From assembly GCA_017536545.1 (NCBI GenBank), contig JAFXHF010000015.1, positions 1 through 64,000 of the forward strand: 64,000 nt of DNA. The letters are read 5' to 3'. This stretch comes from a bacterium. GTDB lineage: Bacteria; Cyanobacteriota; Vampirovibrionia; Gastranaerophilales; Gastranaerophilaceae. Below the pieces are notes generated by a model. The model was given only the letters and a program-made list of their open reading frames with translations. It was not told where the DNA came from and did not search any database. Both the position numbers and the translations under genes were made by a program. Below, piece after piece: positions 10,101-17,580 of this stretch. Each line of letters opens with the position of its first letter. Within the stretch, counting starts at the first letter, position 1.

Positions 10101-10775
10101 GGCGATAATCCGTTTTCAGCTATTTTGTATCATATAATAAATGCCTTTGTTTCGTGTAAAAATAATCCAGAAGCATTTGCACAAGAAATTTATAAAGGTA
10201 AGTTGATAGCCAAAGCTACAATGATGCATAGTTTTGAGTTATTTGCAGATTTGATGATTGGGTATGCTTATATTCAATTAAAATCATATCGTAAAGCAAC
10301 TGCAATTCTTTATAAAATTGTGAAACTTGCAAAAGCTAAAGGGATGAATGCAATTGAACATATTGCTTGGTATGTTTTGAGTATTTTAAATATTAACGAA
10401 GGTAGATTTGATATTGCTTATGGTGTGTTAAATAATTCAAATATCCAAATGGAAAAAAATGGAACTATTAGTGAATATTTGACAATGTTAAATAAAGTTA
10501 ACATGTACACAGTTTTAATGTGTACTAAATCTCAAGACCAGGCACAGATTTGTATGAATCAAGCTTCTGCTATTGTTCAAAAATATGGTATTAATTTTAA
10601 TCTAAATATTGACATTAAGAAAATTCTGTCGGAAAATGCAGTTAACAACAGAGCCGAAAATTCAACCCAAAATATAAGTCCCTCTGTTGCAAGAAGTGAG
10701 AGTACAGGAATAAATTCTGGATTTGACGAGAATGATGGTGATGTCGTTAATCCGAATGAATTCTTCTCAGATTAA
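7194..10775 (+). CDS. Giant zinc-ribbon / class III cyclase-like / degenerate ATPase / TPR protein
   Basis: A 1193-residue cytosolic protein. Residues 3-68 hold three successive CxxC...CxxC zinc ribbons (C3/6/17/20, C28/31/40/43, C51/54/65/68). Residues about 80-270 resemble an adenylate/guanylate cyclase fold, with ILRIDFPNSD and GDVYVIRF in the places of the two metal-Asp strands. Residues about 335-650 resemble the STAND-type ATPase of cyclase/LuxR regulators, but the expected P-loop reads ALKASPMYQPYTLKLL, with no GxGKT. The rest is helical, with TPR-like repeats to about 1140. This layout matches signalling hubs that sense through the TPRs; cyclase activity is uncertain. The gene is probably leaderless and is followed by glgA after 31 bp. 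Confidence 0.6.
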   Translation: MECPKCGAEINKNAMVCPNCKKVLKIVCPVCKTINTKNTCKKCGEILVTKCAKCGKINLMKNPKCIKCGYNNEISAVLGESNTDSFAILRIDFPNSDVVKAKLGSNKLYQKFRANLDALIATYVQSLNVRRQIIDGDVYVIRFNKDYTLSASANSAVLATIELLNIITKLNVKLLKKKGVGLKCNFTIMQRDADKNPYDIDTKFHANMVYQSSSKEMKALDSFQVITDESFYDYYNGQYKMESLNSALVDGVMKRFYEMDLKEFVNIGEILRNEALKDQEDSAGDEIEIPNFVQTALLDQEKVTQEALNREHGLSDDEIYDIEMINFEEINCAFIKTESFNVLDCVVQTLQQVPKGVLALKASPMYQPYTLKLLSAVDEMGIYDNVVPVTCHDDMKYSPYSFFRELISSIFGYTVSQKLFDSNDFSMFSTVDREGLIKDLIKLSQRPMQNMEDTRENYCNVFLSMLQAIPNTLIYIENFEKIDASSLFVLEQLFDHFDELNISYLISYDKDFSLHKGAHFLLSRPYYTEVTLTQTPFDVIIGADANFYKNIMTDFYFQRIVKYSCGSTLFLDYAIQYLVESGVYEYTEDSIVMVTPKTIIIPSGLEKLIKRRINLLKDEADTIKFLTMIVLLGTRVDEKTLNSLGIKDWEKIAENLANMGYLYSFNNCIYFPNYGILRKCLLEVIKPEDLQAVANDLFNLIYVDSMPNPVKAYLYDLSANTQKIISEWEKLANINLSMGDFTSYLNCSTEILKSLDKYASSWTEEELVKYKLSLYENVSNNMFEYDPDKTRELAEETLASLQKNHRLDRYIDLCMKMIQGAIVHGDYLYAMNLTHGVLSSLDNASIDPASPDFDLNFLLMSIIYVKILFNIGAYEDCLDIGYNVLNVLDNEKINSINYTIITRDEFKYLVTECVGYIALVDVITMKEDVSEFLSISGKLLDFIPNTYSIFAQLQSLISGQGATVSPNMAGDNPFSAILYHIINAFVSCKNNPEAFAQEIYKGKLIAKATMMHSFELFADLMIGYAYIQLKSYRKATAILYKIVKLAKAKGMNAIEHIAWYVLSILNINEGRFDIAYGVLNNSNIQMEKNGTISEYLTMLNKVNMYTVLMCTKSQDQAQICMNQASAIVQKYGINFNLNIDIKKILSENAVNNRAENSTQNISPSVARSESTGINSGFDENDGDVVNPNEFFSD

Positions 10776-10806
10776 TCTAAACTATCCGTTCAGAAAGAGA
10801 GGAAAA

Positions 10807-12252
10807 ATGAAAATATTATTTGCGTCTGCTGAAGTTGCTCCGTTTTCAAAAGCAGGTGGGCTTGCTGATGTTGTTGGCAGTTTACCAAAAGAATTAGAAA
10901 AAGATGCTGAAATTGCAATATTTACGCCGCTTCATGGATGTATTGATAAGGAAAAATACGGCATTACAGAAGTTGAAAATTCTGAAATGTGGTTAACTTT
11001 TGGTTATCAGCCTCACAAGTTTAATCTTTATATGACTAAACTTCCTGATACAAATATCAATGTATTCTTCATTAAAAATGATTGGTATTTTTCTTGTTTT
11101 AGAGAAGTTTATCCAAAATATTTAGATCCTCGTTATGAACACGAAAGATATATTTCATTCTCATTAGCTGTTATGGAATATGCAAAAGCTCTTAATTTTA
11201 GAGCTGATGTTATTCACGCAAATGATTGGCATACTGCAATGTTACCTCTTTATTTGCATTCAAATTATAAATTTGATGAATTTTGGAAAGATACAAAATC
11301 TGTATTTGAAATTCATAATTTGGCTTATCAAGGAATTTGGTTTAATGATGTGATTGATTTTGCAAATATGAGAAAAGATATTGTTTATAATCAATGGGGT
11401 TGTGAACATTATGATAGAGTAAACTGGATGAAAGGTGCAATAAATTATGCAGATAGAGTTGTTGCAGTTTCTCCAACTTATTCACGTGAAATTTTAACTT
11501 CAGAATATGGCGAAAATATGGATTACACTTTGCGTGGTATTCAATATAAATTACGTGGTATTTTAAACGGTATTGATTATACAATCTTTGATCCTAAAAA
11601 AGATAAAGCTTTGGCTAAAAATTATGATGTAAAATCTCTAGCTAAAAAAGAAGAAAATAAAAAAGCGATTTGCGACTTCTTTGGTCTAGAATACAATCCA
11701 GAAAGACCTTTGATTGCTTTGATTTCTCGTTTAGTTGATCAAAAAGGTATTGATTTAATTAGAGATATGCAGTATGAATTACAAAATTTAGAAGCTGATT
11801 TTGTATTTATTGGAAGTGGTGATAGTGCTTATGAAAATTTATTTATTTGGCTATCAAATAACACAAAAAATATCCGAGCATATGTTGGTTATGATGCAAA
11901 ATTAGCAAACTTACTATATGCAGGTAGTGATTTCTTCTTAATGCCATCAAAATTTGAGCCTTGTGGGTTGAGCCAGTTGATTGCAATGCGTTATGGTTCA
12001 TTGCCAATTGTCAGAGCTACTGGTGGTTTGGAAGATACTGTTACTGGTTATCCATTGGATAATTCAAATGGGTTCAAATTCTGGTCATACAATGGTTGGG
12101 ATATGCTTAATGCTATTAAGTGTGCCTTGTATGTATATACTGATAAGTATGTATTTGATGCGATGAGAAAATCTGCGATGGAAGCTGATTTCTCTTGGAA
12201 ACGTAGCTCTCAAGAATATTTGAATATGTATAGAGAAATTACTAATCAGTAA
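10807..12252 (+). CDS. glgA: Glycogen synthase GlgA
   Basis: Transfers glucose from ADP-glucose to a growing alpha-1,4-glucan (GT5 family). The 481 residues begin MKILFASAEVAPFSKAGGLA, with the KxGGL donor-binding motif at 15-19. HANDWHTAMLPLY is in the N-terminal half, and MPSKFEPCGLSQLIAMRYGS is the conserved C-terminal E-containing donor loop. The ATG at 10807 follows AGAGAGGA; the open frame extends 28 codons further upstream but has no ribosome site there. It works with the GH57 branching enzyme at 28.1 kb. The usual glgC is not in the window. Confidence 0.95.
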   Translation: MKILFASAEVAPFSKAGGLADVVGSLPKELEKDAEIAIFTPLHGCIDKEKYGITEVENSEMWLTFGYQPHKFNLYMTKLPDTNINVFFIKNDWYFSCFREVYPKYLDPRYEHERYISFSLAVMEYAKALNFRADVIHANDWHTAMLPLYLHSNYKFDEFWKDTKSVFEIHNLAYQGIWFNDVIDFANMRKDIVYNQWGCEHYDRVNWMKGAINYADRVVAVSPTYSREILTSEYGENMDYTLRGIQYKLRGILNGIDYTIFDPKKDKALAKNYDVKSLAKKEENKKAICDFFGLEYNPERPLIALISRLVDQKGIDLIRDMQYELQNLEADFVFIGSGDSAYENLFIWLSNNTKNIRAYVGYDAKLANLLYAGSDFFLMPSKFEPCGLSQLIAMRYGSLPIVRATGGLEDTVTGYPLDNSNGFKFWSYNGWDMLNAIKCALYVYTDKYVFDAMRKSAMEADFSWKRSSQEYLNMYREITNQ

Positions 12253-12344
12253 GAGGTAGAAATATATATTTGCCCCTACCACTTGCAAATAAGTCATTTA
12301 TATTATATTATTAATTCATTGACAAGAAAAGTGAGGTTTTATAA

Positions 12345-12584
12345 ATGGATCAAATAATTAAAGTAGCGTGGGATTTAAACGAAAATACTGATAACAGATA
12401 TAAATTAGTATATGAAATCGCAGAATTAGCTAAAAAAATCGTTGATGAAAATCAAGCTAGAAAAGCTAGAGAAGATTTCGGTTTTGATGAAATTCACGAA
12501 ACAACTTATACAAAAGAAAATCCTGTTGAGCACGCTTTGATGGTTAAAGCATCTGAAGCTGATGATAACAGATTAGTTGGTTAA
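12345..12584 (+). CDS. rpoZ: Probable RNA polymerase omega subunit
   Basis: A 79-residue acidic protein. ENTDNRYKLVYEIAELAKKI matches the conserved first helix region of omega (NRYxLVxxxAxRAxxI), and ENPVEHALMVKASE fits the later KPVxxAL segment. Omega helps fold and assemble beta-prime. A GTGAGG ribosome site precedes the ATG, and a terminator follows 11 bp after the stop. The C-terminus is diverged from standard omega, so the call rests mainly on the N-terminal motif and length. Confidence 0.55.
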   Translation: MDQIIKVAWDLNENTDNRYKLVYEIAELAKKIVDENQARKAREDFGFDEIHETTYTKENPVEHALMVKASEADDNRLVG

Positions 12585-12595
12585 TAAGTTTTCAA

Positions 12596-12626
12596 AAGGC
12601 ACAAAGACAATTTGTTTTTGTGCCTT
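12596..12626 (+). terminator. Rho-independent terminator after the omega-like gene
   Basis: AAGGCACAAA (12596-12605) pairs perfectly with TTTGTGCCTT (12617-12626) around an 11-nt loop, 11 bp after the stop codon. Confidence 0.75.
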
Positions 12627-12650
12627 ATTGTATGTTTATAGGGGGAGTTT

Positions 12651-13454
12651 ATGATAAAAGATACTTTGGATTATATTGAAACTTTTACTGATGGTTTTAA
12701 ACCAGAAATTGGTATTATTTTAGGTTCAGGTTTAGGGGAATTAGCGGATAGATATAGAGAATTTGCTATTCCTTATAGTAAAATCCCAGGTTTTGCAAGA
12801 TCAACAATTTCTGGTCATAGAGGTCAATTGGTTTTTGCAGAGATAAACGGGAAAAAAGTAGTAATGATGCAAGGTAGAAATCATTATTACGAAGGTCATT
12901 CAATGCAAGATATTACGTATCCTGTAAAAGTTATGAAAAAGTTAGGGGTAAAAACTTTAATCATCACAAATGCTGCTGGTGCTATCAACAAAAGTTTTAG
13001 ACCTGGAGATTTGATGGTGATTACTGACCATATAAATTTAATGGGTTCAAATCCTTTAATTGGTCCTAATGATGAAACTTTTGGAACAAGATTCCCAGAT
13101 ATGTCTGAAATTTATGATAAAGACCTTGTAAAACTTATTGATGGTGTAGCTCGATCATTGAAAATTGATATTAAACACGGCGTTTATGTTGCATCATCTG
13201 GGCCAAGTTATGAAACTCCAGCAGAAATCAAAATGGCAAGATATTTTGGTGGTGATGCTGCGGGGATGTCAACTGTTCCAGAAGCGATTGTAGCAAATTA
13301 CTGTGGAATGAAAGTAATTGGTATAAGTTGTATTTCTAATTTCGCAAGTGGTGTTTCAACTAAAAAATTATCTCACGATGAAGTAATTGAAACCACTGCA
13401 AAAGTTCGAGCTAAGTTTAAAGAGTTGGTGTTAAATATTTTAAAAGTTCTTTAA
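12651..13454 (+). CDS. punA: Purine nucleoside phosphorylase (trimeric, PunA type)
   Basis: Cleaves purine (deoxy)nucleosides with phosphate to free base and ribose-1-phosphate for salvage. Its 267 residues are the usual length for the trimeric class. Motifs seen are GIILGSGLGELADRY (phosphate loop), STISGHRGQL, MQGRNHYYEGHSM, ITNAAGAIN, SSGPSYETPAEIKM and AAGMSTVPEAIVANYCGMK, the last holding the purine-site Glu/Met region. Start at the ATG behind GGGGGAG. The adjacent kinase-like gene may be co-transcribed (39-bp gap), but a functional link is not evident. Confidence 0.93.
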   Translation: MIKDTLDYIETFTDGFKPEIGIILGSGLGELADRYREFAIPYSKIPGFARSTISGHRGQLVFAEINGKKVVMMQGRNHYYEGHSMQDITYPVKVMKKLGVKTLIITNAAGAINKSFRPGDLMVITDHINLMGSNPLIGPNDETFGTRFPDMSEIYDKDLVKLIDGVARSLKIDIKHGVYVASSGPSYETPAEIKMARYFGGDAAGMSTVPEAIVANYCGMKVIGISCISNFASGVSTKKLSHDEVIETTAKVRAKFKELVLNILKVL

Positions 13455-13493
13455 TTTAGGGCAAAAAATATTTTTAGGGGTGTTATAAATACT

Positions 13494-14450
13494 ATGCAAG
13501 TTGATCGTACTTATAGTAATTATAATACCCCATTTTTTACGTCATACAAATCAGCTTTAAGTAAAAAGTTTGAAAATGTTATTAGTGGCCAGATGGTCAG
13601 TAAAGAAGATGTCGTTGAATTAACAAAAAGTATGGATGAATTTATTAAATCTAACAGAAACCTATCAATAAATTTGGTAGGAGAAGGTTCACATGCAATG
13701 GTTTTTCGTTTGGATGATGATTATGTTGTAAAAGTTCCTGTTGGACATAATATCTTTGGGGATTTCAAATTGGTAACAGGAATATTTTCAGATTTGAAAT
13801 CTTATTATGGAGAAGAAATTGCTACTTTTGGTAAAGTAAAAGTTCTAAAAAATGTTTCAAAATCAAAAGAACATAATCCAGTTGGACTTCCATATAAGAG
13901 TGTATTTCATTTATCCAGTTCAGAAGCTACTAAATATTATGAAGATGTATGTTTTCCAAGAATAGCAAAGCTTCCTCAAAAAAGTTTTGATAATCTTGCA
14001 CAGGATTGTGCGATTTTAAATGAAAAAAAAGGGTATCTGTTCGATTATATGAACCCGAATAATTTTGTACTTGTTGGTAATGAGATAAGAGTAGTAGATT
14101 CAATTGTTTGTTCAATCGGGAATGATTCTAATTCGATTACAAATTTGCTGAGACCATTTTTATGGTCTGAAGGTGTCTATAAAGAAGCATCGTTTAGTGA
14201 AAAATTATTAGAACCACGTCGAGAAGTTTTCAAAAAAATTGTACTTGCTGGTATGAAGCATGATTTACCCGTATTGGGTATGGGAAGAGAATATGTTTTT
14301 GATGAAGTTACGGAGTGGTTATGTCGAGCGAACACGCCGTCCCAAAAAATATCCAAAAGACTTGAACAAATCAAAAATGACTACCACAATATCTCTGAAA
14401 GATTGGAGCAAACCAAAATATATTTAGAAACAATTTTTGACAAATCTTAA
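13494..14450 (+). CDS. Kinase-fold protein with N-terminal x-F-T-S tag
   Basis: A 318-residue protein not identified by name. It shows a kinase-like order of motifs: a glycine loop GEGSHAMVF (63-71), an invariant-Lys-like VVKVP (K80), a catalytic-loop-like FDYMNPNNFVLVGNEIRVVD with D184, N189/N190 and D202 standing for the D...N...D set. No HRD or DFG is present, so it is closer to aminoglycoside-phosphotransferase-like or atypical kinases. The N-terminus MQVDRTYSNYNTPFFTSY carries the motif P13-F-F-T-S17 shared with six other proteins here. The C-terminus is a short amphipathic helix. Substrate and activity are unknown. Confidence 0.6.
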   Translation: MQVDRTYSNYNTPFFTSYKSALSKKFENVISGQMVSKEDVVELTKSMDEFIKSNRNLSINLVGEGSHAMVFRLDDDYVVKVPVGHNIFGDFKLVTGIFSDLKSYYGEEIATFGKVKVLKNVSKSKEHNPVGLPYKSVFHLSSSEATKYYEDVCFPRIAKLPQKSFDNLAQDCAILNEKKGYLFDYMNPNNFVLVGNEIRVVDSIVCSIGNDSNSITNLLRPFLWSEGVYKEASFSEKLLEPRREVFKKIVLAGMKHDLPVLGMGREYVFDEVTEWLCRANTPSQKISKRLEQIKNDYHNISERLEQTKIYLETIFDKS

Positions 14451-14456
14451 TTAATT

Positions 14457-14879
14457 TTATTTATTTTTAGTGATATTATTGATTTCTTCGTTTAAGTTTT
14501 TGATTTGAACTTCTAGTTGAGTGCGTTCATCAGCAACAGTGTTGAATGCTTTTTCTAAAGTTTTAATTTTTGCTTCTAAGACTTCCACTCTTGAAGCGTT
14601 GTTTAGACCTGAAACAGAAGTTCTTTCTAACTCTCTTTGGTACGCTTTTACTTTATCGTTTTGTGCTGATAAGAACATATAAACAATTCCAGCACCTACA
14701 AAGATTCCTGCAAATAATGAAATTAGAGTATAAATACCTAAGTTAAATGTCGTAATATTTTGTGATTCAATAACGCTATATATATAGCTTAGATTGATGC
14801 TGTTATTCATGTTAATAACTGCAAGATATATGAAGCCTAACAATAATACGATACTTAATACTAAAAATACTCTTCTCAT
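14457..14879 (-). CDS. LapA-domain (DUF1049) membrane protein
   Basis: A 140-residue inner-membrane protein: two transmembrane helices (about 4-24 and 46-70, the second with LFAGIFVGAGIVYMFLSAQN) followed by a coiled coil (about 75-138, VEVLEAKIKTLEKAFNTVAD). This is the layout of LapA-like proteins, which in E. coli act with LapB to control lipopolysaccharide synthesis through FtsH. That role is not established here. It is the last gene of an operon with rluD, lspA and an NTF2-like gene; its ATG is 1 bp from the rluD stop. Confidence 0.7.
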   Translation of the reverse strand: MRRVFLVLSIVLLLGFIYLAVINMNNSINLSYIYSVIESQNITTFNLGIYTLISLFAGIFVGAGIVYMFLSAQNDKVKAYQRELERTSVSGLNNASRVEVLEAKIKTLEKAFNTVADERTQLEVQIKNLNEEINNITKNK

Positions 14880-14880
14880 T

Positions 14881-15795
14881 TTAAACTCTCCTGTTTTTGA
14901 AATAGTTTAGAACTTTTGATAATTTTTCATCTGGTTCTATTCCTAATTCAATTATCTCTGATGAAAATGGTTTTGCAAATTTTAAGTAATAAGATTGTAA
15001 AACTTGTTCATCAGTTTTGATTTTTCCTTGTCCTGCACCGTACAATGTATCATTGTAGACGGGATGTTTTTTATAGCTTGTGTGGACTCTGATTTGATGA
15101 GTTCTACCTGTAACAAGAGTTATGTCAACATAGGTTGATTCTTTAAATCTTTCAATAACATTTAAAATTGTTGTACTTGGTTTTCCTTCTGGATCAACAG
15201 TCATTTTGTGAGGTTGAGTTTTATGTCGTCCAATTGGTTCTTCAATAACTTCATTATCCAGTGGATAGTTTCCAACCAGAATTGCACGATATTTTTTTGT
15301 TAAGTCGTGATTTTTAATCATTTCATATAAATATTCGTGGGTTTTATTGTTTTTTGCAATCATCAGAAGCCCAGAGGTATTTCTATCTAATCGGTGTACA
15401 ATTCCACGTCTAAATTCCCCATTGATACCTGATAAATTTTCACCAAACTTGTACAAAAGTGCATTTACCAAAGTTCCTGAAGTTTCAAGTGGAGTTGGGT
15501 GTGTAAGCATACCAGACGGTTTGTTTACGACTGCCATATTTTCATCTTCCCAAACAATTTCTAGTGGGATGTTTTCTGGTTCAAATTTGATAATTGTATC
15601 TTCGACTAAGTTTTCAAACTCAACTTTATCACCATCTTTAAGAATATAAGATGGTTTTTTCTCTTTGCCATTGACCAAAACTTTACCAGATTTTATTGAA
15701 TTTTGGATTTTTGAACGAGAAATTCCGTCATATAATTCAGACAAATACAAGTCTAGTCTTATATCTTCGGCGTTTTCGTCAATAGTTAATATCAT
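14881..15795 (-). CDS. rluD: Ribosomal large subunit pseudouridine synthase, RluD type
   Basis: Isomerises uridine to pseudouridine in 23S rRNA. An N-terminal S4 RNA-binding domain (IRLDLYLSELYDGISRSKIQ, then VLVNGKEKKPSYILKDGD) precedes the catalytic domain with NKPSGMLTHPT and the hallmark RRGIVHRLDRNTSGLLMIAK, whose Asp in HRLDR is catalytic, and GRTHQIRVHTSYKKHPVYND. I start at the ATG at 15795 (AAGGAAG 5' of it); an in-frame start at 15831 would overlap lspA. Family length fits (304 residues). rluD-lspA adjacency is common in bacteria. Confidence 0.92.
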   Translation of the reverse strand: MILTIDENAEDIRLDLYLSELYDGISRSKIQNSIKSGKVLVNGKEKKPSYILKDGDKVEFENLVEDTIIKFEPENIPLEIVWEDENMAVVNKPSGMLTHPTPLETSGTLVNALLYKFGENLSGINGEFRRGIVHRLDRNTSGLLMIAKNNKTHEYLYEMIKNHDLTKKYRAILVGNYPLDNEVIEEPIGRHKTQPHKMTVDPEGKPSTTILNVIERFKESTYVDITLVTGRTHQIRVHTSYKKHPVYNDTLYGAGQGKIKTDEQVLQSYYLKFAKPFSSEIIELGIEPDEKLSKVLNYFKNRRV

Positions 15796-15796
15796 T

Positions 15797-16261
15797 TTAT
15801 CTTCCTTTATAGAAAAGCAAAATACCAACAAGTGCTATTACACCTATTGTAATGAAAATATCTGCAACATTAAATATTGGGAAGTTCATAAAGTTTAAAT
15901 GAATATAATCTCTAACATATCCAAGAACAATTCTTTCGTGACAGTTGCTCATTATTCCAGCACTAAGAAGTGCAACAAATGATACAGAGATAAGATTTAT
16001 ACTTCTGATATTGTTATGAACAAACATAAATAGGAATGTTGTAGCTACAATCGATACAATAATAAGAAATTCTCTTGCATTTTGTAACAAGCTGAATGCA
16101 GCACCAGAATTTTTTAAATAATGCAAGCTAAAAACTGCGTTTGAATAATGATGCCCTGACGTTAGGTTATCTACGATTAGCTTAGATGTGAATAATGCTA
16201 AAAACATCCAAAACGCAAAGCTTGCTATAAAAAATAAGTATTTACCGATTGATGTATTCAT
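15797..16261 (-). CDS. lspA: Lipoprotein signal peptidase LspA with altered catalytic motif
   Basis: LspA cleaves lipoprotein signal peptides in the inner membrane. The 154 residues have four transmembrane helices and the C-terminal motif FPIFNVADIFI with catalytic Asp D134. The preceding motif normally reads GNxxDR...VVD; here it is SNCHERIVLGYVRD, with N106 kept but the other catalytic Asp replaced by Glu (E109). The N-terminal DxxTK motif is also changed (LFTSK). The enzyme may be functional with Glu or altered. The start follows GAGGAAT inside the upstream gene; the gaps to both neighbours are 1 bp. Confidence 0.82.
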   Translation of the reverse strand: MNTSIGKYLFFIASFAFWMFLALFTSKLIVDNLTSGHHYSNAVFSLHYLKNSGAAFSLLQNAREFLIIVSIVATTFLFMFVHNNIRSINLISVSFVALLSAGIMSNCHERIVLGYVRDYIHLNFMNFPIFNVADIFITIGVIALVGILLFYKGR

Positions 16262-16262
16262 T

Positions 16263-17156
16263 TTATTCCTCGATTTCTATAAAATTGTTTATTGGAACTA
16301 CATTTACTTTTTTCATTAAACATGCAAGACCTGCCATATATATTCTATAATGTTCTTTGCCTAAGTTCTCAACTTTGGAAATAGCCAAAGATGCCACTGC
16401 ATATTCGTTTAGATTGTCTGAATTTGCTTTGATTAGCCTTTCTAAAGTTTGAGATTGATTTAATGCTCTCAATTCGCTTTTTGGCGTTTTGGGAGGGTAT
16501 TTGACAGGGTCGTGATCTATTGAACCAATTATGAATGTATCGTCTCCAGCATCAACTTTTAGGCTTATTGTGTATGTTTCGCCAGAAGAAACTTGAGCAG
16601 GTGCTGAGATTTCAATATTCATAAATCTTGCATCTCCATATAAAAGTGAAGATTCATCAGAAATTGCAGTTTCTCCTGAGATGTACCATGTTTCGTTTAT
16701 TTTTACCAGATGATAAATACCATGAGCTTTTGAATGAATTTCTCCAGCTACTGGTGTTGCTTCAATTGTTTCAACAATTGTTCCTGATGCAGTTTCTTCA
16801 ACGCTTACACTTGCATTATCTCCGTTAATAGTGATTGATAAAATCTTTGTATTGTATGTTAAATCTTCGCAAGCTTCCCAAGTTGAATCAATACTTTTGA
16901 AGTATGTAACTTTATTAAATCCGTCATTATTTACGTAATTATCTGCATATAATTGTGCTAAATTCTTAGCATCGTGTTTATTTGCAAATTCGTTGTGTTT
17001 TTTGAATAAATTTTTAATCTGTTTAATATCTTGTTTTTGTTCTTTTCTCACTTCCGCTCTGTACGCTCTATCAGAAATGATAGAAGCTTCAGCACCTTGG
17101 TTAACAAGTGGAGCCATCAAAGATATTAACAATAAAGCGAATACAATCTTTCTCAT
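16263..17156 (-). CDS. Secreted NTF2-like (DUF4440-type) protein
   Basis: A 297-residue exported protein starting MRKIVFALLLISLMAPLVNQ, a signal peptide with likely cleavage after AEA. An NTF2/SnoaL-like domain follows (about 45-165: FKKHNEFANKHDAKNLAQLY, then ADNYVNNDGFNKVTYF and NETWYISGE), as in DUF4440 proteins. A second region (about 170-290) has a beta-sandwich feel (ISAPAQVSSGETYTISLKVD). The frame could also start 8 codons earlier at 17180; neither start has a strong ribosome site. It heads the lspA-rluD-lapA operon, so an envelope role is plausible. No catalytic residues are identified. Confidence 0.65.
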   Translation of the reverse strand: MRKIVFALLLISLMAPLVNQGAEASIISDRAYRAEVRKEQKQDIKQIKNLFKKHNEFANKHDAKNLAQLYADNYVNNDGFNKVTYFKSIDSTWEACEDLTYNTKILSITINGDNASVSVEETASGTIVETIEATPVAGEIHSKAHGIYHLVKINETWYISGETAISDESSLLYGDARFMNIEISAPAQVSSGETYTISLKVDAGDDTFIIGSIDHDPVKYPPKTPKSELRALNQSQTLERLIKANSDNLNEYAVASLAISKVENLGKEHYRIYMAGLACLMKKVNVVPINNFIEIEE

Positions 17157-17317
17157 ATCAACAGTATAGAGTAAAATCAATAAAATTTTAATAGTATAAA
17201 TAATGGATATTATTGAATTTGAATTAATATTTCTTAAAGTAGTGTAACTTTTACATTAAATACGGGTATAGAACTAGTAGCTGAATATAAATATACTTGC
17301 GGAGGATATTAAAGAAC

Positions 17318-17497
17318 ATGGAAATTACCCTTAAAAAAGGTGCTGAAGTTGATTTGGTGTCTAAATTACGAGAAATTACTAATATGTGCAGAGTTTCTCG
17401 ATTGAGCGATATGATGTATGATTTCTTTGATAATATGTCAAATGACAATCCTGTTAATTATATCGGTGAACTTAACAGAAATGATGTAATGCACTAA
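17318..17497 (+). CDS. Small protein of unknown function (59 aa)
   Basis: A short gene: the ATG at 17318 follows GGAGG by 13 bp and encodes MEITLKKGAEVDLVSKLREI and onward, ending NRNDVMH. It is charged and mostly helical, with MYDFFDNMSND in the middle and no membrane segment or signal peptide. It stands alone between the divergent NTF2-like gene and the activase. I do not recognise the family. Support comes from the ribosome site and good codon use; a minus-strand frame over the same bases looks less likely. Confidence 0.45.
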   Translation: MEITLKKGAEVDLVSKLREITNMCRVSRLSDMMYDFFDNMSNDNPVNYIGELNRNDVMH

Positions 17498-17580
17498 TTT
17501 AGTGTAAATAAATTCTAAATAAGTTGTGATATATTGATTGTTCATGCTATCATAATACTGTTATAGTAAAGGATGAAAAC

